Shown: piece after piece, positions 1 through 9,169 of the stretch
Layout of the letters: the number at the start of each line of letters is the position of its first letter
Numbering within the stretch: position 1 is the stretch's first letter
Source: Pontiellaceae bacterium
GTDB taxonomy: Bacteria > Verrucomicrobiota > Kiritimatiellia > Kiritimatiellales > Pontiellaceae
Assembly: GCA_016937945.1 (NCBI GenBank)
Contig: JAFGVP010000164.1
Span: forward strand, 1-48,163
Length of the DNA stretch: 48,163 nt
Reading direction: 5' to 3'
The notes under the pieces: generated by a model
Databases searched by the model: none
Told to the model about the DNA's origin: nothing
The model's input: the letters and a program-made list of their open reading frames with translations, nothing else
Position numbers and translations under genes: made by a program

Positions 1-1
1 A

Positions 2-643
2 ACCGGCACCGCCATCTTTTCGTTCCATCCGATCAAGAACATGACGACCGGCGAAGGCGGCATGGTCTGCTCCGACGACGAAGAGTTGCTGGCCAAAGTG
101 AAGTCGATCAAGTTTCACGGACTCGGCGTCGATGCCTACGATCGTAAAACCCACGGCCGCGCTCCGCAGGCACAGGTGCTGCAGCCGGGCTACAAATATA
201 ACCTGACCGATATCGCCGCCGTACTCGGATTGGGTCAGCTGGCGCGTCTGGATGCGTTCAACGCCCGCCGCACGGAACTCGCAAAATGCTATCACGAAGC
301 GCTGGCCGACATTCCCGAAATCCTGCCGCTCGTAATTCCGGAATATGATCAGCTGCATGCGTGGCACCTGTTTATCGTCCGGCTCGACATCGAAAAAGCC
401 GGCATGGACCGCGATGCATTCATGGCCGCCCTTAAGGAACAGAACATTGGAACCGGCCTCCATTTCCGCGCCGTGCACCTGCAGAAATACTACATGGAAA
501 ACCATGGCATGCAGCGCGGTATGCTGCCCGATACCGAGTGGAATTCAGACCGCATTCTCTCCCTCCCGTTCTGCCCGTCCATGACGGATGCCGATGTGGA
601 TGATGTGATCAACGCCATCAAAACCGTGCTCGCAAAAGGATAA
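2..643 (+). CDS. arnB: ArnB-like PLP aminotransferase, 5' end outside window
   Basis: DegT/DnrJ/EryC1/StrS family aminotransferase. The family transfers an amino group to UDP-4-keto sugars; in the Ara4N pathway ArnB makes UDP-4-amino-4-deoxy-L-arabinose. The frame is open from base 2, before the first ATG at 41, and reads [15 protein letters not shown], the family's active-site block whose Lys binds PLP. About 214 C-terminal residues are present; full-length relatives have ~380, so the N-terminal half lies upstream. The arnC start follows 4 bases after the stop, and arnC, arnA and arnD lie downstream, which supports the ArnB assignment over other DegT aminotransferases. Confidence 0.9.
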   Translation, partial: TGTAIFSFHPIKNMTTGEGGMVCSDDEELLAKVKSIKFHGLGVDAYDRKTHGRAPQAQVLQPGYKYNLTDIAAVLGLGQLARLDAFNARRTELAKCYHEALADIPEILPLVIPEYDQLHAWHLFIVRLDIEKAGMDRDAFMAALKEQNIGTGLHFRAVHLQKYYMENHGMQRGMLPDTEWNSDRILSLPFCPSMTDADVDDVINAIKTVLAKG

Positions 644-647
644 GCCC

Positions 648-1583
648 ATGCAGACCTCCATTGTCATTCCCGTCTATAATGAGCAGGAAAACCTGCCGGA
701 ACTCATCCGACGCTCCATCGCTGCGTGCGATCAATTGGACGACTCCTACGAAATCATCCTCATTGATGACGGCAGCCGCGATGAATCCGCAACGCTGATT
801 TCCGAAGCCGCAGCTGCGAATGCAGGAAAAATCGTCGGCGTCCTGCTCAATCGCAACTATGGCCAGCATGCCGCCGTCATGGCCGGATTTTCCCATGCGC
901 GCGGCGAATATGTCGTCACCCTCGACGCCGACCTGCAGAATCCGCCGGAAGAGATTCCCAACGTCGTCGCCAAGCTGCGCGAAGGCTACGATGTCGTCGG
1001 CAGCGTCCGGCAGAACCGGCAGGATTCGTTCCTGCGCACCCTGCCCTCCAAAATGGTGAACAAGGTCGTGCAGAAGTCGACCGGCGTCCTGATGCACGAT
1101 TACGGCTGCATGCTGCGCGGCTATACCAAGGAGATCGTTGAAACGATGTGCGAGTGCCGCGAACGCAGTACGTTTATTCCCGTGCTGGCCAACACGTTTG
1201 CCCACAAGGTTACCGAAATTCCGGTCGGTCACAGTGAACGGGCCGACGGCGACTCCAAATACAGTTTCTGGAAACTGATCAATCTGCAGTTTGACCTCCT
1301 CACCAGTATCACGACCTTTCCGCTGCGCGTGCTGAGTGTGATCGGCGGCATCATTTCCGCGTTCGGTATCGGTCTCGGCATCCTGATACTGGTCCTGCGA
1401 CTGCTCCATGGCGCCGCGTGGGCTGCCGAAGGCGTCTTCACGCTGTTCGCCATTCTGTTTGTTTTTGTCGGGGCCCAGTTTATCGGACTCGGCCTGCTCG
1501 GGGAATACATCGGCCGCATCTACCACGATGTGCGCGACCGCCCGCGCTATTTTGTCCGCAAGGTAGTCGGACGCGACCTTTAA
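648..1583 (+). CDS. arnC: Undecaprenyl-phosphate 4-deoxy-4-formamido-L-arabinose transferase ArnC
   Basis: Family 2 glycosyltransferase of 311 residues, close to the usual ArnC length. The N-terminal GT-A domain opens with [13 protein letters not shown], has the LIDDGSRD nucleotide-binding Asp pair and the [11 protein letters not shown] metal-binding segment. Two hydrophobic helices at about residues 235-258 and 268-292 anchor it in the inner membrane, followed by [11 protein letters not shown], typical of ArnC/GtrB proteins. It would move formylated Ara4N from UDP to undecaprenyl phosphate on the cytoplasmic face. Lying between arnB and arnA, it is read as ArnC rather than a generic dolichol-phosphate-type transferase. 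Confidence 0.92.
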   Translation: MQTSIVIPVYNEQENLPELIRRSIAACDQLDDSYEIILIDDGSRDESATLISEAAAANAGKIVGVLLNRNYGQHAAVMAGFSHARGEYVVTLDADLQNPPEEIPNVVAKLREGYDVVGSVRQNRQDSFLRTLPSKMVNKVVQKSTGVLMHDYGCMLRGYTKEIVETMCECRERSTFIPVLANTFAHKVTEIPVGHSERADGDSKYSFWKLINLQFDLLTSITTFPLRVLSVIGGIISAFGIGLGILILVLRLLHGAAWAAEGVFTLFAILFVFVGAQFIGLGLLGEYIGRIYHDVRDRPRYFVRKVVGRDL

Positions 1584-1605
1584 TTACATAATACGAGGAA
1601 AACCC

Positions 1606-3618
1606 ATGAAAGCAGTTGTATTGGCCTACCACTCGATCGGATGCAAAGGCATCGAAGCCCTCATTCAATGCGGATACGACATTGCCGCCGTTTTTACCCA
1701 TGCCGATGATCCCAACGAAAATCTCTGGTTCCGGTCGGTTGCAGAGCTCGCGTCTGAACTCGGCATTCCGGTCTATGCGCCGGAGGACATCAACCACCCG
1801 CTGATCGCCCAGAAGATTCGAGACCTCAAGCCGGACGTCCTCTTTTCCTTCTACTACCGCAACATGGTCAAGCAGGAGATTCTCGATATACCGCCGCAGG
1901 GCTGCATCAACCTGCACGGTTCGCTGTTGCCGGCCTACCGAGGCCGCTGCCCGGTCAACTGGGTACTGGCCAACGGCGAAACGGAAACAGGCATCACCCT
2001 GCACTACATGACGGCCAAACCGGATAACGGCGACATCATTGCCCAGATCCCGATCGCGATCGACTATGACGATACCGCGAAATCACTGTTCGGCAAGATG
2101 GCCGGAAGCGCAGAGAAACTGCTGCTCGAAACGCTTCCGAAAATCAAAGACGGCACGGCCGCACGCACCCCGCAGGACCCATCGAAAGCCGCCTGTTTCG
2201 GTGGTCGAAGACCGGCCGACGGCGAGATTAACTGGGACATGGGAGCCGAGCAGATCCGCAATCTGGTGCGGGCCGTTACCCGCCCGTATCCCGGCGCCTT
2301 CTCTTTCATCGGCGATCGCAAGTTCCTGATCTGGAAGGTATCGGTTGAACAGGATCTGGCTGCGGCGGCGCCCGGCACGATTATTTCCTCCAATCCGCTG
2401 ATTATCGCCTGTGGTGACGGCGCCGTGCGCGTGGAAAGCGGACAGACCGAGGGCGGCGTTATCCTGAACGGCACCCAGCTGGCCGAAGATGCCCGCCTGT
2501 TGCCTAACATGAAATTCGGCCCCAACCCGAAACAGAAGTTCGAGGCCGAACGCCGCAAAAGCGTGCTCATTCTCGGCGTCAACGGCTTTATCGGCAGCCA
2601 TCTTTCCGACCGGCTTCTGGCCAGCGGAAAGTATGACGTCTATGGACTCGACCTGCGCAACAGCTATATCGAGCACCTGATGGATCATCCCGATTTCCAC
2701 TTCCGCGAAGGGGATGTGACGATCCATAACGAATGGATCGAATATCACATCCGCAAGTGCGATATCGTCATTCCGCTCGTTGCCATCGCCACGCCGATCG
2801 AATATACGCGCAATCCGCTCAAGGTGTTCGAACTCGACTTCGAGGAAAACCTGCGCATCGTGCGCAGCTGCGTGAAATATAAAAAGCGCATTCTGTTCCC
2901 CTCGACCTCCGAAGTCTATGGCATGTGTCCGTCGGAACAGTTTGATGAAGAGGAATCGCCGCTCGTGCTGGGCCCGATCAATAAGCAGCGATGGATCTAC
3001 TCCTGCATCAAGCAGATGCTCGACCGCGTCATCTGGGCCTACGGCGAAAAAGACGGACTCGACTTCACGCTGTTCCGTCCGTTCAACTGGATCGGCCCGC
3101 GCCTCGATACGCTGACCTCGGCCCGCATCGGCTCCTCACGCGCCATCACCCAGCTGATTCTCAATCTCTGCCAGGGCACGCCGATCCAGCTGATTGACGG
3201 AGGCGAACAGAAACGCTGTTTCATCGATGTGGATGACGCCATCGAAGCCCTCTTCCGGATCGTCGAAAATGAAGGCGGCCGATGCAGCGGCAAGATTGTC
3301 AACATTGGCTTCCCCGAAAACGAAGCCAGCATCAAGGAGATGGCCGACCTGCTGGTTGAGCAGTTTGATGCGCACCCGCTGCGTGATAAATTCCCGCCCT
3401 TTGCCGGCATGCTGAAAGTCGAAAGCGGAACCTACTACGGCAAAGGCTATCAGGATATGCAGCGCCGCGTTCCCCGCATTCAGAACGCGAAGCGCTATCT
3501 TGATTGGGAACCGTCCATTCAGCTGAATGAATCGATTGCTAAAACCCTCGACTTCTTCCTTGAGCAGGCGGTTGAACTGGGCGAATTCGAAATGAATGAT
3601 GAATGTCCAACTGTTTAA
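1606..3618 (+). CDS. arnA: Bifunctional UDP-Ara4N formyltransferase / UDP-glucuronate decarboxylase ArnA
   Basis: Two-domain enzyme of 670 residues, as in E. coli ArnA (~660). The N-terminal formyltransferase domain (about 1-305) carries [12 protein letters not shown] with Asn102 and His104, and Asp140 in KPDNGD; these fall at the numbers of the E. coli catalytic triad. The C-terminal short-chain dehydrogenase domain starts near residue 320 with the NAD-binding [10 protein letters not shown], followed by STSEVYG and the catalytic Tyr-x-x-x-Lys at about 465-469. It oxidatively decarboxylates UDP-glucuronate to the 4-keto pentose used by ArnB and formylates the amino sugar. It sits 22 bases after arnC. 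Confidence 0.95.
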   Translation: MKAVVLAYHSIGCKGIEALIQCGYDIAAVFTHADDPNENLWFRSVAELASELGIPVYAPEDINHPLIAQKIRDLKPDVLFSFYYRNMVKQEILDIPPQGCINLHGSLLPAYRGRCPVNWVLANGETETGITLHYMTAKPDNGDIIAQIPIAIDYDDTAKSLFGKMAGSAEKLLLETLPKIKDGTAARTPQDPSKAACFGGRRPADGEINWDMGAEQIRNLVRAVTRPYPGAFSFIGDRKFLIWKVSVEQDLAAAAPGTIISSNPLIIACGDGAVRVESGQTEGGVILNGTQLAEDARLLPNMKFGPNPKQKFEAERRKSVLILGVNGFIGSHLSDRLLASGKYDVYGLDLRNSYIEHLMDHPDFHFREGDVTIHNEWIEYHIRKCDIVIPLVAIATPIEYTRNPLKVFELDFEENLRIVRSCVKYKKRILFPSTSEVYGMCPSEQFDEEESPLVLGPINKQRWIYSCIKQMLDRVIWAYGEKDGLDFTLFRPFNWIGPRLDTLTSARIGSSRAITQLILNLCQGTPIQLIDGGEQKRCFIDVDDAIEALFRIVENEGGRCSGKIVNIGFPENEASIKEMADLLVEQFDAHPLRDKFPPFAGMLKVESGTYYGKGYQDMQRRVPRIQNAKRYLDWEPSIQLNESIAKTLDFFLEQAVELGEFEMNDECPTV

Positions 3619-3638
3619 CCACCCGCTTCGCTCGAGGT

Positions 3639-3677
3639 CACAGAGTTCAAGGAGGAAGTGCCTCTGCGTCCTCTGTG
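3639..3677. repeat. Imperfect hairpin repeat between arnA and arnD
   Basis: CACAGAG at 3639-3645 and CTCTGTG at 3671-3677 are inverted around a 25-base loop. The right arm is embedded in TCTGCGTCCTCTGTGGTGAA, a phrase I associate with short dispersed repeats in several environmental bacteria; that association is from memory. No T-run follows, so it is not a classic terminator. Only one copy is visible in this window. Confidence 0.35.
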
Positions 3678-3710
3678 GTGAAGACTCTTATCCATGAGGT
3701 TTAACGGTTC

Positions 3711-4613
3711 ATGCCAGATATGAAATCAACATCAAAACTTGGACTAAGAATCGACGTTGATACCTACCGGGGCACCCGGCTGGGAGTTCCGGCCCTGTGC
3801 GACACGCTGAAGAAGCATGACGTTAAAGGGACGTTCTTCTTCTCCGTCGGCCCGGACAACATGGGCAGGCATCTGTGGCGACTGCTCAAGCCGGACTTTT
3901 TCATCAAAATGCTGCGAAGCAACGCCGCCAGTCTCTACGGTTGGGACATCCTGCTGCGCGGTACCTTCTTTCCCGGCCCCATCATCGGAAAAAAATGTGC
4001 TGAGGAAATCCGGCGCGCCGGAAATGAAGGCCACGAAATCGGCCTCCACGCGTGGGATCATCACGCGTGGCAGGCGAAAATCGACCGGCTGGATGGCGAG
4101 GCTCTGCACCGGCATATCGATCAGGGCTTTCAGCTGTTGAGAGAAATCTGCGGGAAAGATCCGGTCTGTTCGGCCGCACCGGGCTGGAAGGCCAACGAAG
4201 AGACCCTCCTTCAAAAGGAGCACTTCCCGTTTGCCTACAACAGCGACTGCCGCGGAGATTCCATCTTCATGCCGAGCATCGGCGGAAAGATCCTGACGAA
4301 ACCCCAGATTCCGGTCACCCTGCCCACCTACGACGAGGCCATCGGGCGCGACGGCATCACCAACGAAAACTATAATGAGCATATCCTGTCGCTGATCAGG
4401 CCGGACCGGCTCAACGTCCTGACCATTCATGCCGAGGTGGAAGGAATCGTCTGCAATACGATGTTTGACGACTTTCTCGCAAAGGCGGCTGAACAGAATA
4501 TCGAAATCGTTCCCTGCGGGCAGCTTATCGAACCGTCCCTGCCCGTCCCGGAAGGCAAAGTCATTCAGCGCGAAATCCCGGGACGGGAAGGCTGGCTCGC
4601 GCATCAGGGATGA
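3711..4613 (+). CDS. arnD: ArnD-like 4-deoxy-4-formamido-L-arabinose-phosphoundecaprenol deformylase
   Basis: Polysaccharide-deacetylase family protein of 300 residues, the usual ArnD length. LGLRIDVDTYRGT near residue 8 has the metal-site Asp pair, TFFFSVGPDNMG follows, and GHEIGLHAWDHHAW holds the metal-binding His-x-x-x-His pattern. The protein would remove the formyl group from undecaprenyl-phosphate Ara4N so that the sugar can be flipped and transferred to lipid A. It follows arnA after a 92-base gap holding a hairpin repeat, so it may be partly uncoupled. An in-frame ATG at 3720 is an alternative start. No arnT, arnE or arnF follows; the next gene is phoB. Confidence 0.92.
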   Translation: MPDMKSTSKLGLRIDVDTYRGTRLGVPALCDTLKKHDVKGTFFFSVGPDNMGRHLWRLLKPDFFIKMLRSNAASLYGWDILLRGTFFPGPIIGKKCAEEIRRAGNEGHEIGLHAWDHHAWQAKIDRLDGEALHRHIDQGFQLLREICGKDPVCSAAPGWKANEETLLQKEHFPFAYNSDCRGDSIFMPSIGGKILTKPQIPVTLPTYDEAIGRDGITNENYNEHILSLIRPDRLNVLTIHAEVEGIVCNTMFDDFLAKAAEQNIEIVPCGQLIEPSLPVPEGKVIQREIPGREGWLAHQG

Positions 4614-4700
4614 CCAGAGTCCGGTTTTTGCAACATGTTGCGCCGGACCGACCAGAACGGAGCGACTGCGAACCGCATAAACATTTGCCAAACAATCAGA

Positions 4701-4717
4701 TAACATCATTCTAACAT
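4701..4717 (-). promoter_or_regulatory. Candidate Pho box upstream of phoB
   Basis: TAACAT occurs at 4701-4706 and again at 4712-4717, exactly 11 bases apart; on the complement this reads ATGTTAnnnnnATGTTA. An extra TTGTTAG lies at 4727-4733. The period matches the two 7-bp half-sites plus 4-bp spacers of the E. coli Pho box, though the bases differ (TGTTA instead of TGTCA). Position just ahead of phoB suggests autoregulation. Confidence 0.5.
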
Positions 4718-4760
4718 TTTAGGGATTGTTAGCGTTCGGTAAATGGGCAACATTGGCGCC

Positions 4761-5459
4761 ATGGAAAAGATTAAAATTCTGGTGGTTGAGGACGAGGCGC
4801 CGATTCAGGAGCTGTTGCAGTTTAATCTGGAGCGCAGCAAATACCGTGTTCATGTGGTGGATTCCGGCGAGGAGGCCATGACGGAGGCGGCGGCCCTTCA
4901 ACCCGATCTGATTCTGCTTGATATCATGCTTCCCGGAGCCGACGGACTGGAAGTGTGCAAGCGCCTGAAATCCGATCCCAAAACGGAGCGTATTCCGATT
5001 ATCATGCTGACCGCGCTCTGCGAAGAGGCGGATATCGTGACCGGTCTTGAGCTTGGTGCCGATGATTACATCACCAAACCGTTCAGCCCGCGGGTCCTGC
5101 TGGCCCGCGTTAAGGCCGCCCTGCGGCGGATTGCCGCAGCGAAGCCGGCCCAGAGCGACGATGATCTGATCAGCATTCACGGAATCGTTATTGATGTCAC
5201 CCGTCATAAGGTCGAAGTCAACGGCGAGGATATATCGCTCACATTTACCGAATTCAAGGTACTCCAGCTGATGGCGAACCAGCCGGGACGCGTCTTCACG
5301 CGCTACCAGATTGTGGATGCCGTACATGGCGACGACTATCCGGTGACCGACCGCTCCGTGGATGTCCAGATTGTCGGCCTGCGCAAAAAGCTGGGCGAAG
5401 CTGGAACATGCATCGAAACCGTTCGAGGCATCGGCTACCGGTTCAAGGAAGAAGATTAA
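4761..5459 (+). CDS. phoB: Phosphate regulon response regulator PhoB
   Basis: OmpR/PhoB-type response regulator. The receiver domain begins IKILVVEDEAPIQ; LILLDIMLPG contains the phosphoacceptor Asp at residue 54 if translation starts at 4761, the same number as E. coli PhoB. That is why I prefer this ATG to the in-frame ATG at 4743. The conserved Lys follows in TKPFSPRVL. The C-terminal winged-helix domain (about 130-230) includes LTFTEFKVLQLMANQPGRVFT and ETVRGIGYRFK. phoR starts 14 bases downstream and a complete set of phosphate-uptake genes follows, so PhoB is preferred over other OmpR-family members. Confidence 0.93.
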   Translation: MEKIKILVVEDEAPIQELLQFNLERSKYRVHVVDSGEEAMTEAAALQPDLILLDIMLPGADGLEVCKRLKSDPKTERIPIIMLTALCEEADIVTGLELGADDYITKPFSPRVLLARVKAALRRIAAAKPAQSDDDLISIHGIVIDVTRHKVEVNGEDISLTFTEFKVLQLMANQPGRVFTRYQIVDAVHGDDYPVTDRSVDVQIVGLRKKLGEAGTCIETVRGIGYRFKEED

Positions 5460-5473
5460 CCCGCAGGTTACCG

Positions 5474-7273
5474 GTGAAAAAAAAGCATCTATTCTGGCTG
5501 CTGCTCCCCTCCTACTGGATCCTGATGGTCATATCCATCCTGATCGTGGCCAGTTATGCGTTTCACTCCACTAAAAACCTCTATTTCCACACTCTGGAAA
5601 GCGGCATCCTCACCCGGGCCACGCTCCTGTCCGAGCAAGTTGCGCCGCTGATGGAGAAAAACGATTTTGCAGCAATCAACAGCCTGTGCAAACGGACTGG
5701 ACAGACTGCAAAAACACGATTTACGGTGATCTTGCCCGACGGAAGGGTTATCGGGGATTCCGATGAAAACCCAAGGGACATGGAATACCATGGGAACCGG
5801 CCGGAAATTGTCCGGGCCTTAAACGGCGAAACCGGCATGGACAGCCGTTACAGCCGCACTGTCGGCGTCGAAATGATGTATCTGGCCGTGCCGCTGGCCG
5901 ATGAGAACCGCGAAATCCTGTGCGCCGTCCGGGCCTCGCTCCCGATGAATGCCATTGAAGGCGAGCTCGACACCCTGACACGCCGCATTGTGATTGCCTC
6001 GCTGCTGACCGGCATCCTGGCCATGGTCGTCTGCATTTTCGTAGTCCGGCGCATTACCTTCCCGCTTCGCGGAATGAGCTCCGCCGCACGCCAGTTTGCC
6101 GAAGGCGACTTTCACCATCGTATTCCCGCGCAGCAGGCACTGGAACTCGACCAGCTGGCGGAATCGCTCAACACCATGTCGGACCAGCTGAATAAAACCC
6201 TGTCGACCCTCAGTCAGCAACGCAACGAGCAGGCCGCCGTCCTGACCAGTCTCGATGAAGGCGTGGTGGCGATCGACAAAAAAGAGCGAATCATTCACAT
6301 GAACCGCGTGGCCGGTGATATTCTCGGAATCAACCATGAAGACTGCAAGCACCTGATGGTTGAGCAGGTGGTTCGCTTTGCCAATCTGCAGGAATTCATT
6401 AAGTCCCTGCTGGGTTCCATGAAGCCCAATTCCCGCGACCTCACGCTTCGCGGAAAAACGGAAAAACAGATCCAGGCCAGCGGTACGGCACTGCTGAACG
6501 ATAACGGCGAATCCATCGGGGCGCTGGTTGTGCTGCGCGATGTTACCCAGCTCCGGCATCTTGAAACCGTCCGCTCCGATTTTGTGGCCAATGTCTCGCA
6601 CGAATTAAAAACCCCGATCACCTCCATCAAGGGTTTTGTCGAAACCCTGCTGTCGGACGACTGGGAGCACGATGCAGAAACGCGGCGTTTTCTGGACATT
6701 ATCAGCCAGCAGGCCGGACGACTGAATGCGATTATCGACGATCTGCTGACCCTTTCGCGACTGGAGCAGAAAGACGGCGTGGTGATGACCTCCACCAGCA
6801 ATCTGGCGTCTACCATCGAGTCGGCCATCTATCTCTGCCAGCTGCATGCGACTAAAAAGAATATCCAGATCGAGATGATCTGCCCGCCTGAACTGGAGCT
6901 GGCCGTCAACGCGCCCCTGCTGGAGCAGGCCCTGGTCAATCTGATCATTAACGCCGTGAAATATTCCGAGCCGGACAAAAAGGTGCTGGTTCTTGCGGAA
7001 AAGCAGCACGACAAGACCATCATCTATGTGAAAGACGAAGGTTTCGGGATCGAGCACAAGCATCTGGATCGCCTGTTTGAACGCTTTTACCGAGTGGATA
7101 CCGCCCGCAGCCGTAAGCTGGGCGGAACCGGCCTCGGCCTTTCCATTGTTAAACACATTGTTCAGGCACACAAAGGAAGCATTCGAGTAGAAAGCAAAGT
7201 CGGCGCCGGAAGCACCTTCATCATCACACTGCCATCACCGATACCCGACGAAACGCCGGCCATTAATTGTTAG
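5474..7273 (+). CDS. phoR: Phosphate regulon sensor histidine kinase PhoR
   Basis: Membrane histidine kinase of 599 residues, read from GTG at 5474 with an AGG ribosome-binding site at 5465-5467; codons upstream overlap phoB and look non-coding. Order: TM1 (about 5-28), an extracytoplasmic sensor segment of ~150 residues, TM2 (about 177-198), HAMP, PAS (about 255-365), HisKA with FVANVSHELKTPITS (His376), and HATPase_c with NLIINAVKYSEPD, DEGFGIEHKHLDRLFERFYR and GGTGLGLSIVKHIV. The large periplasmic sensor region is longer than in E. coli PhoR and resembles the Gram-positive type. The first half of a candidate Pho box overlaps the stop codon. Confidence 0.92.
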   Translation: MKKKHLFWLLLPSYWILMVISILIVASYAFHSTKNLYFHTLESGILTRATLLSEQVAPLMEKNDFAAINSLCKRTGQTAKTRFTVILPDGRVIGDSDENPRDMEYHGNRPEIVRALNGETGMDSRYSRTVGVEMMYLAVPLADENREILCAVRASLPMNAIEGELDTLTRRIVIASLLTGILAMVVCIFVVRRITFPLRGMSSAARQFAEGDFHHRIPAQQALELDQLAESLNTMSDQLNKTLSTLSQQRNEQAAVLTSLDEGVVAIDKKERIIHMNRVAGDILGINHEDCKHLMVEQVVRFANLQEFIKSLLGSMKPNSRDLTLRGKTEKQIQASGTALLNDNGESIGALVVLRDVTQLRHLETVRSDFVANVSHELKTPITSIKGFVETLLSDDWEHDAETRRFLDIISQQAGRLNAIIDDLLTLSRLEQKDGVVMTSTSNLASTIESAIYLCQLHATKKNIQIEMICPPELELAVNAPLLEQALVNLIINAVKYSEPDKKVLVLAEKQHDKTIIYVKDEGFGIEHKHLDRLFERFYRVDTARSRKLGGTGLGLSIVKHIVQAHKGSIRVESKVGAGSTFIITLPSPIPDETPAINC

Positions 7274-7284
7274 CATATTGTTAG
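7267..7284 (+). promoter_or_regulatory. Candidate Pho box ahead of first Na/Pi symporter
   Basis: TTGTTAG at 7267-7273 and TTGTTAG at 7278-7284 form a perfect 7-bp direct repeat with an 11-bp period. The first copy includes the phoR stop codon. This is the cleanest copy in the window and separates phoBR from the transporter gene starting about 40 bases later. Confidence 0.6.
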
Positions 7285-7324
7285 GATCGTCTGCTAGGTT
7301 CCCTTCGAATTGCAACAAGGGGAA

Positions 7325-9004
7325 ATGATGGGCTGGCATGCAATCCAGGATATTCTGTTCAAGGTAATCGGTGGACTCGGTATTTTTTTACTGGGCATGA
7401 AATACATGTCCGAAGGTATGCAGGCCGTGGCTGGCGGTCGACTGCGCAAAATGATCAGCGCCGTTACGGATAACCGCGTGATGGCCTGTGTGATCGGGAC
7501 GCTGATTACCGGAATCGTTCAGTCCAGCTCGGTAACCACAGTTATGGTGGTCGGATTTGTAAACAGCGGCTTCATGACCCTGATCCAGGCTATCGGCGTC
7601 ATTCTCGGGGCAAATATCGGCACGACCGTAACCGCATGGATTATCGCCCTTAAAATCAGTAAATTCGGCCTGCCGATTCTCGGCGTAGCAGCCTTTTTCT
7701 TTCTGTTCTCAAAGAACGAACGGATGCGTTACACAGCGATGGCCCTCCTGGGCGTCGGCATGGTCTTTTTCGGACTGACCACCATGGGCGACGCCTTCAA
7801 GACCCCGGAGGTGAATGACTATCTGGCGGGGGTATTCAAAGTCATGGATGCAACGACGTTCTGGGGCGTCATGAAATGTGCGGCACTCGGAATGCTGGCC
7901 ACCATGATTGTTCAATCCTCGTCGGCCACCATCGGAGTTACCATTGTACTGGCACAAGGCGGAATCATCGGATTTGACACGGCGGCCGCTCTGGTTCTCG
8001 GACTCAATATCGGCACAACGATCACTGCATTTCTGGCCTCCATCGGTACATCCACCAATGCCAAGCGCGCCGCCTATGCCCACATTATCTTCAATGTCAT
8101 CGGTACACTATGGCTGATTCCTATCTTTTTTGTTTACGTAAAAGGAATCGATACGCTCTTTCTCCATCTCAAAGATTTCTTTGCGAAAACCCAGGAGGAC
8201 TGGGACGATATTACGGCCAAGATTGCCATGGTGCATACCGGCTTCAACCTGATTAATACGCTGATCTTTCTGCCCTTGATGAAGCCATTCGCCAAATTGG
8301 TTGAAAAACTGGTTCCCGAAAGAAAGGTTGAAGAGATCCATCATCTGACCTATTTCGACGTCCGCATGCTCGACACGCCTGCCCTGGCCATCGTGCAGTC
8401 AAAAAAGCAACTGATGTTCATGGCGGAAAGCGTCGAGAAAATGGCGGAGTGGCTTGGTGAGGTTCTGGTCAGCACGGAACCGCTCGAAGATATTGAAGGC
8501 AAAATTTTCCACTACGAAAACATTCTGGATAATGTTCAGAAGGAGATCGTCGTGTTCCTCAGCGAAATGATTACCGGACAGGTCCCGCATGATGTCATGG
8601 AGGAAGCCCGACGTCAGATGCGGTTGGCCGATGAATACGAAAGCCTGAGCGATTATATCGTTAACGTGCTCAAAGGGCTCGTGAAGCTGCGGCACAACCA
8701 GCTGATTCTTTCCGAAGAGGGCCACAAAGACCTGATCGAACTGCACGGAAAGGTTGCGAGCTACATCCGGATGGTCAATGAGGCAGAACGGAATGAAAAC
8801 AGCCACATTCTTGGGCGGGCGCAGTCGGACAGCGAAAACATTACCCGCCAGATGAAAGAGTATCGCAATCTGCATCTCATGCGGCTCTCAGAAAGCAAGA
8901 CCACCCCGCTTAACAGCCTCGTTTTCACGGACATGCTTAACAATTATCGTCGCATGAAGGACCACGCACTGAATATTGCCGAAGTCATCGCCGGAGAAAA
9001 ATAG
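7325..9004 (+). CDS. Na+/phosphate symporter with PhoU-like C-terminal domain (NptA/PNaS family), copy 1
   Basis: Sodium-dependent phosphate cotransporter of about 559 residues. The membrane half holds the two inverted Na/Pi-cotransporter repeats: QSSSVTTVMVVGFVNSG with GANIGTTVT, and QSSSATIGVTIVLAQGG with GLNIGTTIT. The QSSS and GxNIGTT motifs form the substrate and sodium site in this family. From about residue 345 to the end the protein is helical and PhoU-like (EKMAEWLG, ADEYESLSDYIVNVLKGL, RRMKDHALNIAEVIAGEK). The start is ATG 7325 or 7328 behind AAGGGG at 7317-7322; a TTG at 7310 is less likely. It lies directly after phoR and carries a candidate Pho box. Confidence 0.9.
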   Translation: MMGWHAIQDILFKVIGGLGIFLLGMKYMSEGMQAVAGGRLRKMISAVTDNRVMACVIGTLITGIVQSSSVTTVMVVGFVNSGFMTLIQAIGVILGANIGTTVTAWIIALKISKFGLPILGVAAFFFLFSKNERMRYTAMALLGVGMVFFGLTTMGDAFKTPEVNDYLAGVFKVMDATTFWGVMKCAALGMLATMIVQSSSATIGVTIVLAQGGIIGFDTAAALVLGLNIGTTITAFLASIGTSTNAKRAAYAHIIFNVIGTLWLIPIFFVYVKGIDTLFLHLKDFFAKTQEDWDDITAKIAMVHTGFNLINTLIFLPLMKPFAKLVEKLVPERKVEEIHHLTYFDVRMLDTPALAIVQSKKQLMFMAESVEKMAEWLGEVLVSTEPLEDIEGKIFHYENILDNVQKEIVVFLSEMITGQVPHDVMEEARRQMRLADEYESLSDYIVNVLKGLVKLRHNQLILSEEGHKDLIELHGKVASYIRMVNEAERNENSHILGRAQSDSENITRQMKEYRNLHLMRLSESKTTPLNSLVFTDMLNNYRRMKDHALNIAEVIAGEK

Positions 9005-9074
9005 GACGACCGACATCACCCGGTTCTAAAGCAGGGAAATCGCTCCGACGTCCGAATACGCACATTTTTGAACT

Positions 9075-9092
9075 CTAACAAAATGCTAACAA
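9075..9092 (-). promoter_or_regulatory. Candidate Pho box, distal copy before second symporter
   Basis: CTAACAA at 9075-9081 and CTAACAA at 9086-9092: a perfect 7-bp direct repeat with an 11-bp period, the exact complement of the TTGTTAG repeat seen before the first symporter. It lies in the 165-base gap between the two symporter genes. Confidence 0.6.
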
Positions 9093-9108
9093 TTAAGGAT
9101 TAGTTTAT

Positions 9109-9125
9109 TATTAGCATTCTGTTAG
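9109..9125 (+). promoter_or_regulatory. Candidate Pho box, proximal copy before second symporter
   Basis: TATTAG at 9109-9114 and TGTTAG at 9120-9125, 11 bases apart, on the opposite strand from the copy at 9075-9092. Together they give four half-sites in about 50 bases. Confidence 0.5.
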
Positions 9126-9169
9126 CTTTCCCGCTCACGAACTATACCAACCTTTTCAGGGAGACATAT

